NCBI GenBank assembly: GCA_003342895.1
Contig: PTFA01000368.1
Coordinates: 1-64,000 of the forward strand
Direction: 5' to 3'
From: Casuarius casuarius
Lineage: Eukaryota; Chordata; Aves; Casuariiformes; Casuariidae
Length of the DNA stretch: 64,000 nt
Shown here: positions 1 to 12,309 of the stretch, in pieces
How positions within the stretch are numbered: the first letter of the stretch is position 1
How the letters are laid out: each line of letters opens with the position of its first letter
The notes under the pieces: generated by a model
Told to the model about the DNA's origin: nothing
The model's input: only the letters and a program-made list of their open reading frames with translations
The model's database searches: none
Program-made: the position numbers and the translations under genes

Positions 1-104
1 AGAGCACAAAGTCCTCCCAGCACAGCTCTCTTGGCACCAAACCTCTTCCTTTGGCAGCCCCTTTCCACCCTCACTCGTACAGCGCCTCTACGCTCTCTCT
101 TGCT

Positions 105-132
105 CTTAACGCTAACCCTAACCCAAACCCTC
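105..132 (-). repeat. Interstitial telomere-like tract, unit 1
   Basis: Degenerate CCCTAA repeats (AACGCTAACCCTAACCCAAA) lie inside the first satellite unit. Read on the minus strand this is TTAGGG-like. Confidence 0.75.
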
Positions 133-293
133 ATTGGGAGAAGGATTCTCAGTCCGAGACTGGCGCAAAGAGCCCCATTGGTGGCGCAGAGCACAAAGTC
201 CTCCCAGCGCAGCTCTCTTGGCACCAAACCTCTTCCTTTGGCAGCCCCTTTCCACACCCACTGCAACGGTGCCTCTACGCTCTCCCTTGCTCT

Positions 294-325
294 CAACCCT
301 AACCCTAACCCTTACCCGAACCCTG
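294..325 (-). repeat. Interstitial telomere-like tract, unit 2
   Basis: The equivalent tract in the second satellite unit contains CAACCCTAACCCTAACCC followed by degenerate hexamers. It is six bases longer than in unit 1, which accounts for the whole length difference between the units. Confidence 0.75.
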
Positions 326-407
326 ACTGGGAGAAGGATTCTCGGTCCGAGGCTGGTGCAAAGAGCCCCATTGGTGTCCCAGACCACAAAATCCTCCAAG
401 CGCAGTT

Positions 408-3261
408 CATACCTTTCATATCCATGGTATCTTTTTAAAGAAACACAAATTATCCTCTCAGAACTTCCATGTATAATACATAATGTTAATCTTACAGGCT
501 GCAGGAGTGGAAGGTTTCTAAATGAATTTATATAAATCAATATAGTATGGCAGAAATTTTAATAAATTCTTTTTTGGGGATGCAAGAAGAGTACAGTTAG
601 TCAAATTGATTTATTTTTGATGGAAGTGAAGTGTATTTAGATATCACAATCTGCATGATGCAGGCCTTTTTTAAAAGAATTTTCTTGTATTTTCCTTTCA
701 GAAGTGTCCCCTAGGGTTTCACAGAGAGAAACCTTTCTCCACCGCATTGTATCTCATAGCAATCTCTAGTAGAGGTATCATTCTCTGCTACTTTTCACAG
801 GCTTTGGAATGACTTGTAATCCTTGACTAGAGAAACATGTGTGATTAGACTGTCCCAAAAGCAGAGGAAAAAGAACATTTCTCTCCTCCTGTTTTTGAGT
901 AGCAGTCCCATTGCTGATAGAAAGGCCTTCCCAGTGAAACACTTGTCAAATGTAAGTTCAGGAAGCGTTCTGGTTTCAAAGAAATGGCACAGTTTAGTTG
1001 GAGTGAATTGTTTTAGGAAGGGTGTTCAGATCAGTTCTGCTGGGACATGCTGGATATTCCCAAGCTGACTCCTGTGACGGAAGAAACTGCTGCCCATGTC
1101 TCTCTGCAGCTGGCTCTCTTCTGTCCTTAATGCATCATTTTTGGTTTATATCCTTTAAATGGCAATCATGTGGTTTGAGTTGGCCAGTTTTTGCAGCTTA
1201 ATTCAAAAGGATATTTTTCAGACTGAGCCACATGTTAGAGTATGAGTTGGAGAACTGATGCTCTGCCCTCTGCCATACCACCTCTCCCCCCTGTAATCTA
1301 ACTCTTATTATCAGTACACCCTCTGCCTTAAAATAATAAAGAATAAATTTTTATGATATTTTTAGGTATATTTAGGTCTTGATTTCCTTTAATACACACC
1401 TAATAAAAATTTAAAATGGGCTTTGCTCAATAGTTTTCTGAGAGAGAGGACATTAAAATATTTTAAAAATATAGCCTTTTTACAGCAGTGAAGTGCTCTT
1501 TCTTGAAGGATACTGTATACTTTAATGTACATAGAAAGTGCTATTAAAGGGAATGGTTGGACATGTTTTTTATTAATAATTCGGGAAGGTACAATTTGAC
1601 TTCTAATAGCAGTTCTGCCTAGCAAGTCACAATGTGGATGTTAGCAATTCCATATTCCAGCTCACTGGCCTTAATATAAGGATGTATGTACTGGCACTGT
1701 GGGAATATTACAAGGCTACATAACTTGGAAAGCATGTAAAAATCTTCATGGACACTGCCACAAGTAGCAGAGAGTTCACTTAATTTTAATTATTTTCTTG
1801 GCTATAGCTGCATAATTTTCTCTCTTACTGTTTCTTTTCAGCTTGAAAGTTGCATAACAGCACTGTCTCTGCATTCTTAATAATTCTGGGCAGTACTGGT
1901 ACAAAATTTTCTTACCCTGAATTTGGGGATTTACCCCCAAAATGTTGCCAGTGAATTTCCAAGCATACTTTACAGGATTAGTGGTACTACATAAAATATT
2001 TTAAAAGATTGGTTTTTTTGATGGAGAGTTGGGATTTTTCTTTTTATGCAGTCTTGCTGCACATGTGATCATATTAGAAGATGAGTGAACATCTGTGGTT
2101 TTAAAATGTTTGGGCCTGTTGGTAGGATTTTCTTGATAAGTAGGTATGTTCTTCAGAGTTCCTTTTGGAGAGGTTTTTCTCCCTTCTCCCCACCAATTTA
2201 GGTTTAGCAGTCACCTAGCTTTGTGATCTACCAGTTTCCTGTCATCGTAGAGTAGGAGGTTAATATAGACGCTACGTTGTAGAGGAGTCTGATTCGTGGT
2301 TAGGAAGAGTACTTGCAGTATGCTCAAGCCATCCTCTAGAGGATGCTTGCCTGCAGGCTGTTGTTTTAAGCTTGGGAAAAGCTTTTGGGTGGCATGATTG
2401 TCTTGACATTTGATTTAATGAGGTTCTTAAAACTATTGTAAGTAGTTAAAAATGATAGATACAATAAAACTAAATGAATACCATCATGTACAGCAGCAGC
2501 AGGGTAGTTTATGTAGTAACAAAGCATTAAAATGGGTGAACGGGCTGAGATGAAAGGCTAGATGTTGCGTACCTTAGTCAAAGTTCACATTCTCTTCAGT
2601 GAACCTTTTGCTGAAAATGTTCCTGTTAGTAACAGAATAACAAAACAGCCTTCAGCTCTTTCAGGAAGAGCTGGTTAAGTGTGCTCAGACAGAGATTTTT
2701 TACTAATGGCCAGTAATGTACTACTGAATTGCATGCAGGGTGTTTTGCTTTTTTTGGTCCATCACGGATAGTATTCAAAAGGAGCTAGACCACTGATCAC
2801 ATTGTGTATCATAACTGTAAGTTCCCATATTCCTCAGGTTTGTTTTGGATTACTTCTCCACCTTTTTCAATGCCTCTTGGTTCTTTTTCCTTTGGATGGC
2901 CTCTGCTGTGGAAATACTGAGAGATTTCACATTTTTCTAATTGTTTTTGCCATAATTTTTCATGTTGCAAAAGACCAAATATTTAGGCTGCGTATCAGTA
3001 CTGATAGTATACTTGTCTGGAAGTTCCCCCCAGACATCTAGAACACCGTTCATCATCTCAGCAATTCAGTCCTCTTAGATACTGCATTCATATCCCAGTT
3101 TATACCTAAACTGAACTTGATGGTACCAGTTGAAAACTGACTTGTTCTAGTAAAATGCACTTCCCTGCCAAGGTGGCTCCCCTCTGCCTCTTCCTTGTCC
3201 AAGCTGGTAAAGTGTGAAGACCATTCTTGGATTTGTGTTTGGTGGTCTGTGGAAAATAAAT
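408..3261 (+). other. ALK intron 3, unannotated stretch
   Basis: This is AT-rich intronic sequence between the satellite and the old CR1 tail. I see no coding exon, RNA gene or clear transposon. The short open frames here have no recognisable motifs or matching splice signals. Confidence 0.6.
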
Positions 3262-3372
3262 TAGTTAATGGATTTTAAGGCCAAAGGAGACCATTAGATC
3301 ATCTGACCTCCTGTATACATCGTGCATAGAAATTGATCTAGTAATCCCTCTATTGATTTCAGTATGTTATTT
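3262..3372 (-). mobile_element. Old CR1 LINE 3' tail
   Basis: The plus strand reads AAGGCCAAAGGAGACCATTA, then GATCATCTGACCTCCTGTAT, then a diverged block. This is the pattern of the 3' untranslated tail of an ancient CR1 family common in turtles and crocodilians and present as relics in birds, lying in minus orientation. Only the tail remains, as is usual for 5'-truncated LINE copies. The family assignment is from memory of the consensus. Confidence 0.65.
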
Positions 3373-6300
3373 ATTAAAAATACACCTTACTGAAAGATAG
3401 CTAGCATTTGCTTTTTTTTCCTGTTTTGAGTGGCAGCGTGCAAAGCAATATCATGGTCTTGAATGATTTCGGCTGTTTAAAAGGAAATAGGGTGAGAATA
3501 CCAAGTTTCTGATTAATGTCAGTACATTAAAATTGTAGATTATGTGGAGGTCTCACAGAACAGTACAAAAGACAGGAAAAGGGGTTTTTTTTGGGGGGAG
3601 GAGGGAAGAGGCAATGTTCATATTATCCGTTATATATCCATATTATATTTCATTTTATATATAATGAAATAAAAGTATTTCATTGCCAGGCTAAAACTGT
3701 TTATTTTTGCCTTATAAAAGAGCAGTTTTACAAGACACTAATTTTGGGACCTCTATATGTAGGATCTTAGCTGGTTGTACTCAAACTTTGTTCAGGCTCT
3801 GCTTCCTGTTGCTGCCTGGCCAGAAAACAGGATGGTGATCCCGAGAGCTGCAGTCAGGTATCAGCTCCTTGGTCCTGTCCTGCATGACTGAGCCTGGAGC
3901 CTGAGTCAGCATCAGGTCAGAGCAGCACAGAACAGACATCTCATCACAGCTGGTTGCAGTGTCTGACTGCAGCAGCAAGTTCAGCTGCTCATCTGATGTT
4001 ACATCTGTATCTTTTTCAGTGCTGCTGCTTCCCAGAATAGGTATCTTTATGCAGTCACTATTGTTATGTTTTTGTTCTTCTATGTCATTTTGTACTGAAC
4101 TTTATTAAAGTAGGGATTGTTTACACTGGCTTTCTTCTTGACAATGATTTGAACTTTTATTTAGGATTATTCTGTCTTTGTTAGTTGCATACTTTATTGC
4201 CAATTACATTCTTCTTAAAATATGTTAAATAGCAAGACCCCATCCCCACTTCCCTGTGAAAATGTTTGCTTAGGAATGATCTCATGTCTATTGCATTATG
4301 AGACCCATCAGCCAGTTTTGAAGCTGCTTAAACTGTGCCATGTTGACTTTTTTCTGGCATTTTTTTAGATCAGAATTTCATGTGTTACTAAGTTGAATGT
4401 TTTATAGAGGTCTAACTGCATTACACAAAGCTTGTTCATTTTCTGCAACAGGCATGTAATGTTACCACAATATGTTTCAAGTTAGCCTGTAGTTTCTGTT
4501 AACCCCATGCAGATTAGAAGTAATTGTATTTCCTTCATTTAATTTTTTATCAATAGAATCATTACTGCAGGGTTCTGTATCAATCTGACAGGCTGTATCA
4601 CCTCTTTAAACCTTCTAAAAGTACTAGCATAATGCTATATTTCTCTTAGAAATTCCCCATTGTTCCAGGAATTATTAGACATAGTTAAAGGAATTTTCGG
4701 AAATGTTAGGTTTTATTTTTAAGATACCTATATATAATAAGAAACCACTGTTGATATGTTAATATTTGCAAACAGTTAGCAAGCAGTCTGTTAGTATACC
4801 TCAAAAAATAAGCTGTAATTGCTGTTACTAAAAATAGTACTATTGAATCACTACTGAGTATTTTGGTTTTACAGCAGCAAAATACTCAGAAGCATGAACT
4901 GTTTCTGAACATAATGTTTGGCTCACCACCATTCAAGTCAGTCAGCTAAAAACTGTCTTGGCAAGATGTTTCCATTTTGAATTTACTCAAGATTATGATC
5001 AGGGAATCCAGCTGTGACAAAACTGAAATCTGATCTGGATCACTGTTTCTTCACACCAGACATAGCCCTGAACCATTGTTTTAAACCAGAAATTGTTCCA
5101 CTGCCTGCTTGAGTGAGTTGAATATACTGTAATAATGTATTCTGTTTTTAAAATATGTTATGGCAGTTAGTCTGCCTAGCAAAAGCAGACTGTATTTACA
5201 AATACTCTGTGTTTACAGAGTCCTCAGCAGAACCTTACCTAAACATACCGTTCTGATAGCAGAAACTTACAGTTTTAGATGATTGAGTAATGCTTGATTA
5301 GGAACTGAGAAGGTGGATCTTCTGTGTCTTCAATTTTGGTTTTGAGGGCATTAGAGATTTGTGTAGAGTCAAGGAATAAATGGTGAGTATGAGGTTTAGA
5401 TTTTTTTTTTAAATATTGTGGTTATGTTTGTATGAAGTTCATGTATGTCTCTAAAATTAAATTATTTTCATTTACACATCATTGAAGCATAAGAGCAGAA
5501 TTTTAATATCTTTTACAGCTATATTTANGCCATCTCTAGCTTTAATAAAACATCTGCTTCATAAAATATTAGTGTTAAATTCTTGTAGTATTTGTCTAGG
5601 GATTTCACACACCATATTTAATAGGCGTGTTGTTAAGTCAGTGGGTGTTCTTGTGTTTATTATGATATGCTTCTTTTCTTTTTTCCCTCCCTTCTCACTT
5701 TCTCCAGCTGCTTCCAGATCCATGGTTAAGGGTTGGATAGTTCACTATTTCATCTGATGGAGTGAAATGAACAGTTTCTGGAAGCTTTCAGCATTTTAAT
5801 TAAACATGCAGGTAGCTGAGGAGCAGCATATATTAAAATTTTTATTAAAAACATGGATAAGGTACAACGTTAATCAGTGAAGATGATCTTGCCCTTGCTT
5901 TTCTTAATGGGTTATATTAGTCATTAGATCATTAGAATGAGTTCAAAGCGCTCCCTCTTCGTCTCATACTGTCACTTCTGTCACTTTGCTAATACCACTC
6001 TCTTATGAGTCACCTTCCCTTTTAGGCAGTAATAAATTTTATCCCTCCTCTCTTCTCTCCCCCTCCCCCTCCCTCCACTTATTTGATTGGTTGTGTAACT
6101 TTCNGGGAAAGGCCATGTTACCTGGTTGAGGAGATTGAGAAAAATGCAGCTGAAATAAAACAGCTAGACAGTGGATTAGCTTTGTTGGTTCATATTCTGC
6201 TTTGATTTATATCCTTTCAAATACTTTTGAAGCACAAAAGGTGTGCTGATCTCTAGAAATGAACACTTCATCTCATTCCCTCCCCCCCCCCCCCCCCGAG

Positions 6301-9300
6301 GTTGACATTAGCTACTTAAGTGAAATCTGATTTATGCAATTGGCAAAGCCTTCTATTTGACACCTCTATCGCTTCCCAAGTAGCAACTGAAAAGAAAACA
6401 AAGTGCTTTGAGAAAGCACTTCGCTTCCTTGCCAGCACAGGTGTGTGCTTGGGAGCACAATGGCAAACTGATTGGAGAAGCATTCTGTCCTCACAGCAAT
6501 AAAAGTATCTTTGAGACAAGAGGTGGGTAATAGCTTTTGGAGCTATTTAACCCAGGGTCACTGGTTCAAATTCAGCCAGTCAACAGATGCTGAAAATCAC
6601 TGCCATCTGCAGGATGTTTGATAGTCAGTGGGAAGTATGTTGAAGAACTTGATCTTTTCTGTGAAAGAAAGAGCATTTGACCACACCAGTTGGCACTAAT
6701 TGGCCTCTCCTATTGCTACCCTCAACAGAGAAGCCAGAGCCTTGGCTGCATTGTGTGCTCTAAGCTACCTTGTCTGTCCTTAGAATGGATTCGTATCATG
6801 ATAACGAAGTAGTATGTGAGAACACTTTGATAAACAATTTAAAGCTATATACTTGTTCTTTGGAAAAGCAGTGATTTTCATACTTCGAGGTGGGAGACTG
6901 GGCATGAAAACTGGCTTCACTTTGAAATGCCTGTCCAGAAAATACAGGACAGCAGTTTTCAAAAATGTTATATTTTCCTTTGAAACAACTGAAAAAAACC
7001 TTGTTGGTGCATAACTGGCTAAGGAAGCTTGATCAGTGGTAGATCACAGCGAATCATAGGATAGGGTCCTAGTAAAGATGACTTTTAAGGAAAGCCTGAA
7101 GTCCTGGTTCAGATGAATATTCTGTGCGCAGACTCCAGCAAAAGGGAAGTCTCCAAAAATAAGATGTCCATCATGCAGTGAGCAACGTCTATTGCGTGGA
7201 GAATGTAGAACTGGATGTCTTTACAAACACCATCTTAAGCCTGCCAGTTGCTCATCTACTGATTTCTATTTGAAGTAGCTTGTTCATATTGCTGCTTAAT
7301 CTTATCTATTTCCTGTCTCATTCCTCATAGGAGTGAGCCGCATCTCTTATATTTTGCTTGCTTACCATAGAAGTGTTGTGTTCTTTCAATCAGTCCTAAA
7401 AAGAAGCATTGCCTCCTAAGAGTTAATGCTCATCCAGTCAGAGAGTGGATTTGCATTACAGTGCAAATATAAAAGTTCAAACAGTGAATTAAGAATATTG
7501 AATTCTCTAAGCCACACACTTCCTAAGCATTCAAGATCAGTCTATATGTGCACAGAAAACACTCATCAAATAATTACCAGTAGCGAACATGTTTGTAAAA
7601 ATCTTCCATTTGCAAATAACTCATGGCTAAATTAATAGAATATTATTACATTATTCATTTGTTTATAGCAATGTGCACCGTAGAAATGCCTTGATAAGAT
7701 GTGCTGCAAAGACCAGTTGTACTTAAAAACACACAAACTCACTCACTCTCCCTGTGCTTCCCTCTGTCCCCTCTCACCATCCAGTGAGACTCCAAAGGTA
7801 CATTTAGGATTTTTATAATTTGTTTTACAGTGGTTTTCAGGATCTACATTCCTGGGGAAGCACAAAATTCATTAAAAACCACTCTTCCCGTAGAAGGATT
7901 ACATGGAAAAGGTTGTTTCAAAGGTCAAAAAAACTGATGAAAAGACTACAAAACCTACACGTTTCAGTGGAAGATTTTCAAATTACTTCAGTGTCCTTTG
8001 GATCAGCCCCAATATTTATTTTTTAATTTAAGATTACAAAAGTAGCAAAGCAGATTGTTTGACATGGTAGTTACATGTCTGTGTAGCTCCCTGTGTCCTC
8101 CATTCATTTTGTAGCTGAACACAGTTCTAAGGAACATCTGTATGAGGTTCATAGGCAGTAAGAATAATGGTCTTTGGATGACCAACTGCAGTAACATCAG
8201 TAACGCGTAGTTTCTTTTCCAGCTTTCTTTCCAGTGCAAAATATGTCTTGTCTGTAAGCTAGTGTACTATGCACTTGCCATTGCGAGGATACAAGTCACT
8301 GAGGTGGACTCTTTTCAGCAGCAAAATGGCAAAGTCTAAAGGTATTCTTCCTTCGTGAGGGTTTGTGTTCTGATATTTATGAATTTGCAGGACAGTTTTA
8401 TTTCTTTGCCCTAAGCAGAAGCCAATGGTATTTTGTTAAAAGAGGGTTGCTGATGATAGCTGAGGACTTTACGTGGGATGCATTCCTCTCTACTAATCTT
8501 TTTTGGTTGTATACGAGCTTCTTCATTTCTTACTCTATTTCACAGTGTTACTTGGCACTGTTAAACACCTGCTGTCCTTTTCTCAAGAAATGATGCTTTC
8601 TAGTAGGCAAACTAAATCCCTATGTGTCATTTGCTTACATCAGGGAGGTACTGAAAATTAATATTTATGAACCATGTTTTAAGGTTCAGATGAAAAGTAC
8701 TACAGAAGTGCAAAATATTTATTATGGTTTTTGTGTACATTTCTCTTGTAGTGTATGCATATTCACTACTAATTCATCTTGACATTTATTATCCAAAAAT
8801 ATTCAGACCTTTTGCTGCTAGTCAATATTGTAGTATTAACTTCAGTACAATGTAGTTTTCAAAAAGCTTTTTTTTTTTTGAACCACTATATGCAAATCAC
8901 AGCAGTAGCAGAATATCTTGACTCTCTTCCCCCTCCCCCTTTAATTGAATTTAGCAATTACAAAGCCATGGCACCTGTGTGAACTACCATATGTTATTCG
9001 TCTTTCTTCTGTTCTCAATTAGGGTATTGTCTGGTATGGTTTTTTGTTTCTTCTGCAGTGATTAATATAATAGAGTTATAATCTCACTTATAATCAAACT
9101 TTCAGAAAAGCTTATTGGATTTGAGGTGACTTGTATGCAAGCAATTTCCCGACAGCCAAACTAGATGCTTGCAATTTATGGGATGTCAATCCTTTATCAT
9201 TTCATGGCCAGATACTAGCACATCTAATAGCAAGGTTTCTGGATTGTTGGGTTTTGTTTGGGGGTTTGGGGTTTTTTTTCCATTTTAGGGAAGCATCTGT

Positions 9301-10161
9301 GCTTCATTAACTGCAGTGTAATTTTATAAGAGGCCATTTTTTTTCAAATACTTGGTAATTGGCTTGTTATCGAGGTAGCACAAACTATTCACCTTTTAAC
9401 ATGAGTGTTCCGGGCACAGTGAGCTAAGGGGAGCTGACTGGGAAGAATGACTTGCTTTAATGAAGAACAGAGATTTCTGTTTTTTAAACCATATATCCTC
9501 TCAGATATCCTAAGACTATTTAAGTATTGACATACATACATATATATAATATATATTTATAAGCTGTCTTTGCTTGGAACCAGAAAAGCAGTGCTGTTCT
9601 GTAGATTATCATTGATACAGTACACAAGTGATTTTATTTCAACCTTTTAAGCAAATATAGGAGATGCTTTTCTCAGAGAGGGACATCAAAATCCTATATT
9701 TAAGTATTTTTCCCCATCAGCAAGTATGTCTGCTGCTGGAAAATCATCCAGATACACGTATTTTCTGTATGTGAGCCTCTTCCATGTCCTCTCCTTGCAG
9801 AAATTGCTGTGTGCATGTGAGGGAAGGCCTAACAAAAGATGTAGTAGGTATGAGTGCTAGATTCTGTATGAAAGTACACGTTCAAATAGGGAGAGGGAAA
9901 GAGTAGAATGGCTCTTTTGCTTGTAAAAGACTGATTTTGGGGGGAGGGGGACGACAAAAGTAGGGTAATTTCCTAGCTTTAGAAGAACAAGGTCTAGGCT
10001 GTAGGTGTCTTTGTTCTCTCAGTATGTAAAGATTTTGGTTTTATGTGGAGCTTGATACTAAGAAACTGTGATAGGACATTAGTACTTTTTCCTGCCGTAT
10101 CTTTCACTTGATATGCTTAGTGTTAAAGACAGAGGTTTTTTTGTTTTCCTAATTTATCTGG
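3373..10161 (+). other. ALK intron 3, unannotated stretch
   Basis: No gene is seen. Minor landmarks are a somewhat GC-richer segment at 3780-4010 (origin unknown), C-rich runs at 6059-6076 and 6282-6297, TA-rich simple sequence near 9530-9560, and two single undetermined bases at 5528 and 6104. Confidence 0.6.
6282..6297. repeat. Poly-C run
   Basis: Sixteen consecutive C residues follow a T-C-rich stretch. The length of such homopolymers is often wrong in assemblies. Confidence 0.9.
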
Positions 10162-10381
10162 AATAATAGCTGCAAAGTTGAGGCATGAGAATGTGTATCA
10201 TTGGCAAAATGGAAAGACAGATATGATATATATATATATATATGTACGCATATGTATAGATATATATATATAATAATAGCTGCAAAGTTGAGGCATGAGA
10301 ATGTGTATCATTGGCAAAATGGAAAGACAGGTATGATATATATATATGTATGCATATGTGTATATATATATATATGTTAAA
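10162..10381. repeat. Recent 110-bp tandem duplication with TA-repeat ends
   Basis: A block starting AATAATAGCTGCAAAGTTGA at 10162 recurs at 10272. The first ~59 bases of the two copies are identical, and both continue into TATG/TATA simple repeats that differ slightly. Each unit is a unique segment plus a TA-rich tail, which suggests slippage or unequal exchange between the TA tracts. The near identity indicates a young event. Confidence 0.92.
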
Positions 10382-11015
10382 ACTTAAGCAATTGTTTGGG
10401 AAGAGAGATACTACATTACAAGTATCTGAATTATAAGAACCAGAATTTACCGACTGTGAAGGTTTTGAAATAAATAGTGGCTGCAGCTCAATTGCTGACT
10501 GGATAAGTATCCACCCAACAGAAACCCTCTGGCATAAATTGGTAGCCCTGGTGGAAGTTTATAGAGGCCAAGGAATGAATTGTCACTTTTATTTCTACAA
10601 AGCCAGCATTGTTCTGTATGTTATAATGGTGGTACTAGGTTGACCAATTACTTAAGCTCCCTAGAAAATATGAAATACTTTGATTCTTAAGAGTGATGTT
10701 TATTTTGGAATATTATATGTTCCAATTCTTTATAAACCAAGATCTTTGGTCAGCCTACATCTCCCCCACACAAGGTACCATAATCTGCTGTGTTAATGAG
10801 CTGGCTTCAGTACATCATGGGAATAGTCTGGCTCTGGCATACTAGTCAGAGGATGATAAAGACTTGAAGCTAGAACTTTCAAGAGGCATTGTGTGTGCCC
10901 TGAAGCCAAACTCCTGAATGCTTTTTAGTATTTCGACCCACAGTATCAAATTGAATTTACTGTACATTACATTCTTTATGTGAGAACTGCAGTATGTTAT
11001 TCTGAGATGCCATTG
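10382..11015 (+). other. ALK intron 3, unannotated stretch
   Basis: AT-rich intron between the tandem duplication and the CR1. I see no gene or clear repeat. Confidence 0.6.
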
Positions 11016-11395
11016 GATGTCACAGAATGGTTTGGAAGGGGCTTCTGGGGATTCTGTAGTCCAACTCACTGCTCAGAGCAGGGTCACTTAAGGCAGGTTG
11101 CTCTGGACTGTGTTTGGTCGGATTTTGAATGTCTCCAAGGATGAAGACTCCACAACCTCTCTGGGCAAGCTGCTTCAGTGTCTGACTACCCTCACAGTAA
11201 AAAAATTTTTTTCTTATGTGTAAATGGAATTTCCTGTATTTCAGTTGTGCCCACTCTCTCTTGTCCTTTTGCTGGGTACCACTGAGAAGAGTCTGTGAGT
11301 CTGGTTCCATTGTCTTTATTCCCTCCTCCCATCAGGTATTTATGCATATCGATAAGATCCCCCCAAGCCTTCTCTTCTCCAGGCTGAACAGTCCC
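11016..11395 (-). pseudogene. CR1 ORF2 C terminus and 3' tail
   Basis: On the minus strand the sequence encodes remnants of the RT C-terminal region: QPGEEKAWGDLIDMHKYL (family: EKRRLRGDLI..YLKG), then KYRKFHLHIRKKFFY (family: KLKHRKFHLNMRKNFF), then the tail region ending at CACAGAATGGTTTGG read on the plus strand. Frames are broken. The remainder of the RT domain is absent. Confidence 0.85.
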
Positions 11396-11480
11396 ACACC
11401 AGGTGTGCAGCCATTCGTGACCCACAGGATCTCTCCACTCCTCCTCAAGCCCTTTCCCCTTATGGGCAGAATCCAGGAGA
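11396..11480. repeat. Copy A of the 85-bp segment, at the ORF2 deletion junction
   Basis: This block matches 12445-12529 at 81 of 85 positions by my count and in the same orientation. It lies between the end of the ORF2 endonuclease remnant and the ORF2 C terminus, where RT sequence would be expected, so it is a filler copied from ORF1 into the deletion. Confidence 0.88.
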
Positions 11481-12102
11481 CACCATCCTCTCAGGGTCAC
11501 TGCAAGGCTGCCCCTTACCTTCACATCACCAGCCTCTTCTTCCTGTTTGTAAGTATCAGCTCTAACAGTGTTTCCCCTCATAAACTTCTTGATCACGTGT
11601 CTGGATGTGATCATCAGTGGACTAGAGAAATCTCCTGGGTTGTTTGTATCCTGCTGTGCTGCTCCTCTACTGCATCGGGGTGGTTAAAGTCCCCGATGAG
11701 GACCAGGGCCTGTGAACATGAGGCTTCTTCCAGTTGTCTGAAGATCTCATCTACTTCTTCCTGATCAGGCAGTCTGTAGCAGACACCCACCAGAACATCA
11801 CCCACGCTGGTCTGCCCTCTAATCCTGAGCCAGATGCCCTCAGCTGGCTCCTCATCCATCCCTAGGCAGAGCTCCATGCATTCCCACTGTTCTGTCACAT
11901 AAAGGGCAACTCTCCCTGCTCGCCTTCCAAGCCTGTCCTTCCTAAAAAGTCTGCATCCATCTATTGCAGCACTACAGCTGTGTGAGCTATCGTACCATGT
12001 CTCAGTGATCCTGATGAGACTGTAGTGCTGCAGCTGGACACAGACCTCAAATTCTTCCTGTTTGTTCCCCATGCTGCGTGCATTAGTGTACAGGTACTTC
12101 AA
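11481..12102 (-). pseudogene. CR1 ORF2 N-terminal endonuclease (APE type) remnant
   Basis: ORF2 of CR1 encodes an apurinic-like endonuclease followed by reverse transcriptase. A 162-residue frame on the minus strand starts KYLYTNARSMGNKQEE and contains ITETWYD, CRLFRKDRLGRRAGR, VGVCYRLPDQEEVDE and VLIGDFNHPD, all characteristic of the CR1 endonuclease. After a frameshift near 11640 the similarity continues (GDVKVRGSL, then a diverged version of the SDH block), ending near 11481. Nearly the whole endonuclease domain is therefore present, including the N, E and GDFN catalytic motifs. The RT that should follow is missing. It lies directly downstream of the ORF1 remnant in transcript order. Confidence 0.88.
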
Positions 12103-12309
12103 ATGGGCATCCAGTCATGCTAATTTCTCAGAAGAGGTATGAGAGTGTCCCCCATCATGCTGTCCTCTGGAAGCTTCCTTGTTTGAGAGCATGCACTTGG
12201 GGTGGGGCCTGCCTTTGCCTTGTTTTGTTGTTTCGGGGTCTCCTGTCTACATCACCCTGCATCCTTTATTTCCCAACCTGCTCCACCAATTGCTCCCCCA
12301 TTGTTGTTG

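Larger units (their letters stand above)
1..407. repeat. ~190-bp tandem satellite with telomere-like tracts (end of an array)
   Basis: Two full units and a partial third are visible: AGAGCACAAAGTCCTCCCAG at 1 recurs at 188, and a diverged form starts at 381. The first period is 187 bp and the second 193 bp. Each unit contains a CCCTAA-like tract and the blocks CTCTTGGCACCAAACC and GGGAGAAGGATTCTC. The array reaches the left edge, so its true length is unknown, and it fades out around 407. GC content is clearly above the flanking intron. All frames stay open across it on both strands because the unit lacks stop codons, which creates spurious open frames. The unit length resembles the ~190-bp satellites known in several bird groups, but identity to any named satellite is not claimed. 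Confidence 0.85.

Noticed and set aside
31..540. Overlapping open frames of 130-140 codons on both strands
   Set aside because: They are read-through of the tandem satellite in several frames. The peptides are repetitive and have no start context or family resemblance.
3647..3670. Inverted repeat ATTTCATT...AATGAAAT
   Set aside because: Eight-base AT-rich arms are expected by chance in sequence of this composition.
7045..7080. Short CR1-tail-like words (GAATCATAGGATAGGG)
   Set aside because: The similarity does not extend beyond about 20 bases.
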